From: Erythrobacter sp. WG
GTDB taxonomy: Bacteria > Pseudomonadota > Alphaproteobacteria > Sphingomonadales > Sphingomonadaceae
Assembly: GCF_026586795.1 (NCBI RefSeq)
Contig: NZ_JAPFGY010000004.1
Span: forward strand, 62,001-126,000
Direction of reading: 5' to 3'
Length of the DNA: 64,000 nt
Of this stretch, positions 60,936 to 64,000 are shown piece by piece (the first letter of the stretch is position 1; each line of letters opens with the position of its first letter). Position numbers and translations under genes: made by a program. A model generated the notes under the pieces. It searched no databases and had not been told where the DNA came from. It worked only from the letters and a program-made list of their open reading frames with translations.

Positions 60936-63536
60936 TCAGGCGCCGGAAGCGGGCGCGATCAGCAGCTTGGTCGCCGCCTCGGACGCCGTGCGCGATACGG
61001 CGAGGGCGGCTGTGACCTGCCCCGCCGCCTCGGCGCGGTAGGTGCCGAAGGCGAGGCCCTCGAACAGCGCGAAGCCGTCGAAATCGGTCACTGCGCGCGC
61101 CGCCTCCCGGCCCGCCGCGTCGCGCAGCACCACGGGGACGCCGGAGCGCGGGGAGCGCTGGTCGCCGGCGACGAGCACCACCTGCACCTCGATGCTGCCC
61201 GTCGGGCGCAGCGGCACGGCAAGGTGGCGGACCTCGCCGGGGCGCAGCATCAGGCGGTCGCCGGGGCGGGCGGGGCGCAAAGTGAAGTCGGCGAGCGAGG
61301 CCATCTGGGTCTCGATGTCGACCGACGGTCCCGGGGCGATGCCGCCGATCAGCACCCTGCCGTCCTTGCCCGTCGCCTCGCGCCGCAGCGAGGCGCCGAC
61401 GATGAAGCGCCCCCCTTCGACCGGTTCCTCGCCCGCATCGCGCGCGCCGTCGCCGTCCTCGTCGACGAACATCTCGGCCATGATCGCGCCCGAGCGCGCC
61501 ACCCCGGCCGGTGCCGTGCGCCAGCGCCCCGCGCCCCGGAACAGACCGAGGGTGACGCCGATCCCCGCACGCCAGCCCGCCTCGTCCCGGCCTGCGGAGG
61601 CGCTGAGGCCCAGCGGGCCGAAGCTACGCGCGAAGGTCAGCCCGCCGCCCAGCTTGCCGCTCGCCGCCTGCCAGTCGAGATCGAGCGCGAGGTTGCCCGA
61701 GCTGCCGATCCGGCGCGCGGCGGAGAGCGACGCGCCGTCGATCCGCCAGCCTGGCCCAGCCGAGGCGGTGATGCCGCTGCGCAGCCGCCAGGCGCCGGCT
61801 CTTGCGGTGAGGCCGAGCGCGGCGGTCGGCTGCCAGCTCTCCGTCCCCTGGCGCACGGCGCCCAGCGTGAGGTTGGCCTGCCAGTCGGGCATCGGCAGCA
61901 CGATCCGCGCGGCGGCGGCGGAGCGGGTCTCGCCGCCGCGCAGGGTGCCGGTCTGGTAGCGGGCCTGCCACGGCAGGCTGAGGCGCCCCACGCCGATGCG
62001 GCCCTGACCGCTCACGGTCATGACCTCGGCAAATTCGCGCACCAGCGGCGGCAGGCCGGCGCCCGTGTCGCGGCCGTGGCGGGCAAGGTCGAAGGCAAGG
62101 TCCTGTGCGCCGATCCGCCGGGCGAGCTTGAGGCCTGCGGCGAAGCCGCCGAGCCGGTCGCGCGCGCCGGTCGCCGCCCAGAGCGTGCCCGCCAGCGATC
62201 CGTTGAACCCGAGCGCCACCGCCGGCGCCCCGCGCGTGCCCGCGCGCACGTCGAGCCGGGCGGTCACGTCGGGGACCAAGCCATAGTCGAGGCTGGCGAA
62301 GAGCGCGGGCCCCGCAGGCTCGCTGGCGAGGCTGGCGCCGATCAGCGGGCGACCGCCGTCGACGATGCCGAAGCTGTAGCCCACCTCGTTCTCGGCGTTC
62401 ATCTCGGTGCCGACGAGGCGGGTGAAGATCTGGACGTCGCTCTCGCCGCCGGGCCCGTAGAGGCGCACCTCCCAGCGATTGGAGCCGATCCGCACCGGTA
62501 CGTCGGGAAATCGCCACTGGCCTGCGGCATCGGCCTCGCGGGCCACTGCGACGAGGCGTTCCTCGTGCCACAGCTCGGCCTCCCACCCGGCGGCGAGCGG
62601 GCCGGAGAGGGTGACGGTGTCGACCAGATCGGCCCGCCATGGCGCGCGGCTGGAGACGACGAGGCCCCGCCCCGCGAGCGCGTCGGCGATCAGCGGCTGG
62701 GCGGGGGCGGCGATGTCGCCGAGCGCGAGGCTGCGCGCCTTCAGTGGGCCAAGCAGGTCCGGGGTATCGCGCGCTTCGGAAAGGGTGAACCCAGGGGTGA
62801 GGTTGCCCTCGGCCGAGACTGCAAGGCCGATCCGGCCGGCGAGGCCGAACAATGTCCCGCTCGCCAGCAGTCCGGCCGAAAGCTGCTGGCTCCCACCCGT
62901 GAGTGCGAGGCCTGCGCTGATGTCGGCGCTCCACAGTGCGGCAGGTGCCTCGGGGAAGGGGAGGAGCGGATAGGCGGGGCGCACGGTCTCGGGCGCGAGG
63001 CGCGCCCGGCGCTCTTCTCGCGCGAGCCGCATCAGCACCGGCAGCGCTGCGGTGGCGACCAGCGCGAGGCGCTGGCCGACCGCGTCGTGCGTGAGCGCGA
63101 AGGGGAGGTGGCGCGGCACTTCGGTGAGCGGCAGGCACGCGCCGCTCGGGCTCGGAAGCAGCGCGGCGGCGGGGATGGTGACCCGCCGGCGGGGTTCGGG
63201 GAGGGTCAGGGCGATCCCCTCGGGCGCCGCCGCATGGACGATCTCGAGCGCATCGAGCAGGGGCACGATGGCGACGCAGCTTCCCCCCGCGTCGCCGAGG
63301 TCGTGGAGGGGGATGGCCTCGGCGATGGTGCGCCGGTCGGCGACCAGCGAGGGCAGGGCAAGGCCGTCCGCCGCCGCGCCGGCGCGCTCGGCGGCGGGGC
63401 TAGAGCCGAACAACCGGTCGAAAACGCCCTCTTCGTCCTTGGCTTCCTGCGCCCACGCCGGGACGGACCCTGCCGCCGCCGCGAGGGCGCAGAGCAGGGT
63501 CAGCCAGCGGCGGGGCCGGGGAACGGGACGGGGCAT
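60936..63536 (-). CDS. Usher-like outer-membrane protein (alternate chaperone-usher system)
   Basis: The 866-residue protein has a signal peptide (LCALAAAAGSVPAWA), an N-terminal periplasmic part, a barrel-like middle with repeated DxxAGLxLxGGxQ-type strands, and a C-terminal region with the calcium-binding-like FVDEDGDGARDAGEEPVEGG and a carboxypeptidase-regulatory-like fold (FDGFALFEGLAFGTYRAEA). This layout fits alpha-class/CS1-type ushers of alternate pili. A chaperone-like gene lies just upstream. Confidence 0.75.
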   Translation of the reverse strand: MPRPVPRPRRWLTLLCALAAAAGSVPAWAQEAKDEEGVFDRLFGSSPAAERAGAAADGLALPSLVADRRTIAEAIPLHDLGDAGGSCVAIVPLLDALEIVHAAAPEGIALTLPEPRRRVTIPAAALLPSPSGACLPLTEVPRHLPFALTHDAVGQRLALVATAALPVLMRLAREERRARLAPETVRPAYPLLPFPEAPAALWSADISAGLALTGGSQQLSAGLLASGTLFGLAGRIGLAVSAEGNLTPGFTLSEARDTPDLLGPLKARSLALGDIAAPAQPLIADALAGRGLVVSSRAPWRADLVDTVTLSGPLAAGWEAELWHEERLVAVAREADAAGQWRFPDVPVRIGSNRWEVRLYGPGGESDVQIFTRLVGTEMNAENEVGYSFGIVDGGRPLIGASLASEPAGPALFASLDYGLVPDVTARLDVRAGTRGAPAVALGFNGSLAGTLWAATGARDRLGGFAAGLKLARRIGAQDLAFDLARHGRDTGAGLPPLVREFAEVMTVSGQGRIGVGRLSLPWQARYQTGTLRGGETRSAAAARIVLPMPDWQANLTLGAVRQGTESWQPTAALGLTARAGAWRLRSGITASAGPGWRIDGASLSAARRIGSSGNLALDLDWQAASGKLGGGLTFARSFGPLGLSASAGRDEAGWRAGIGVTLGLFRGAGRWRTAPAGVARSGAIMAEMFVDEDGDGARDAGEEPVEGGRFIVGASLRREATGKDGRVLIGGIAPGPSVDIETQMASLADFTLRPARPGDRLMLRPGEVRHLAVPLRPTGSIEVQVVLVAGDQRSPRSGVPVVLRDAAGREAARAVTDFDGFALFEGLAFGTYRAEAAGQVTAALAVSRTASEAATKLLIAPASGA

Positions 63537-63563
63537 GGCGGGCGGCCCGGCGCATCGCGTGCG

Positions 63564-64000
63564 TCAGAGCGTGGCGGTAAGGGTGGCGAGGCGCTTCCCG
63601 AGGCTCGCCGGATCGGCCGCGTCGGTCCCGGTGTAGTCGATCCGCACCCGCTTGCCGGCAAGGCCCGCGCGCACCTCCGGCGGCAGCGGGACGATCACGT
63701 CCCGGGAGGTATTGGGGGTGTAGATCGCGACCCCGCGCACCACCCAGGCGGGCGCCTTGGCTCCTTCGGGGGTAAGGCTGACATCGCCATAGGTCGACCG
63801 CGTGCCCGAGCGGGTGAGACGCACCACCAGCTGATCGGACGCGTCCTTGGCCATCGCGGCGCTGTCCATGGTGACGCTCACCTCGAGCGTGCCGACGCGC
63901 AGGATCACCGGGATGGTCAGCGAGCGGATCGCGACAAGCTCGATCGACAGGCTGTTGCCGGCGGGGGTGTCCCCCGCGACGGCCGCCCTCCCGGCACTGA
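63564..64000 (-). CDS. Pilus-assembly chaperone-like protein, C-terminal part (gene runs off the window)
   Basis: The frame stays open to the right edge, so the N-terminus is missing. The visible part reads SLSIELVAIRSLTIPVILRV, then VTMDSAAMAKDASDQLVVRL and VVRGVAIYTPNTSRDVIVPL. These resemble the immunoglobulin-like domains of periplasmic pilus chaperones (compare the SIPVIVR segment of such proteins). It lies 28 bases before the usher gene, the expected chaperone-usher order. Pilin genes should lie beyond the window. Confidence 0.68.
   Translation of the reverse strand, partial: SAGRAAVAGDTPAGNSLSIELVAIRSLTIPVILRVGTLEVSVTMDSAAMAKDASDQLVVRLTRSGTRSTYGDVSLTPEGAKAPAWVVRGVAIYTPNTSRDVIVPLPPEVRAGLAGKRVRIDYTGTDAADPASLGKRLATLTATL

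Noticed and set aside
1..64000. CRISPR arrays, insertion sequences, integrases or tRNA genes
   Set aside because: I found no regularly spaced direct repeats, no transposase or integrase motifs and no tRNA cloverleaf anywhere in the window.

Overview
The window is GC-rich alphaproteobacterial chromosome, most like Sphingomonadales and probably Erythrobacteraceae (Erythrobacter, Porphyrobacter, Altererythrobacter). The support is gene order and protein type: an rpmF-plsX-fabH-ihfA-merR cluster, a phoH-ybeY-corC cluster close to miaB and fur, a Ros/MucR regulator, a large sphingomonad-type TonB receptor, DUF1489, and family-typical intergenic palindromes. Gene density is high, with many 1-4 base start/stop overlaps, and no tRNA, rRNA, IS transposase, phage or CRISPR array was found. 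Two perfect parS sites (near 22.6 and 59.35 kb) suggest an origin-proximal region.

Layout. 0-4.2 kb: the end of an aldehyde dehydrogenase, two small genes divergent from an S24 (LexA/CI-like) repressor with nested palindromes between them, a decayed and an intact copy of a small membrane protein, an MBL hydrolase and a MAPEG protein. 4.2-7.6 kb: a lipid and housekeeping operon (rpmF, plsX, fabH, ihfA, merR). 7.6-13.2 kb, minus strand: dciA-like DUF721, two DsbA-like genes and smc. 13.3-21 kb: mutY, a coupled serine hydrolase-nudC-FrnE set, stress and HdeD-like membrane proteins, DUF1489 and mgtE. 21-28.7 kb: peptidyl-prolyl isomerase, a lipoprotein lipase, parS, miaB, phoH-ybeY-corC and a LysR regulator. 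28.7-33 kb, minus strand: nfuA, a RutE-like nitroreductase, tsaB, rimI, mucR, fur and plsC. 33-37.7 kb: an M16 peptidase and class II DAHP synthase.

37.8-44.5 kb is the most interesting block. It holds egtB and egtD (ergothioneine synthesis), an FAD oxidoreductase, a convergent fold-type I PLP enzyme that could supply the missing EgtE C-S lyase, and a divergent, translationally coupled ATP-grasp/nucleotidyltransferase pair of unknown product. egtB itself carries an in-frame copy of a chromosomal intergenic repeat in its interdomain linker. 44.5-54 kb: an alkylsulfatase, a decayed isopropylmalate dehydrogenase-like protein, an ArsR regulator, an acyl-CoA dehydrogenase, a TonB receptor and a lone receiver protein. 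54-60.9 kb: a tyrosine phosphatase, trxB, two MAPEG proteins, csaA, a GNAT, a pirin, the second parS and a HerA-like ATPase. 60.9-64 kb: an usher-like outer-membrane protein and the start-truncated gene of its pilus chaperone, which runs off the window.

Coordinates come from reading frames, start codons and overlaps. Functions come from motifs read by eye, so family names are firm where catalytic motifs are listed and tentative elsewhere. No database or structure search was run.
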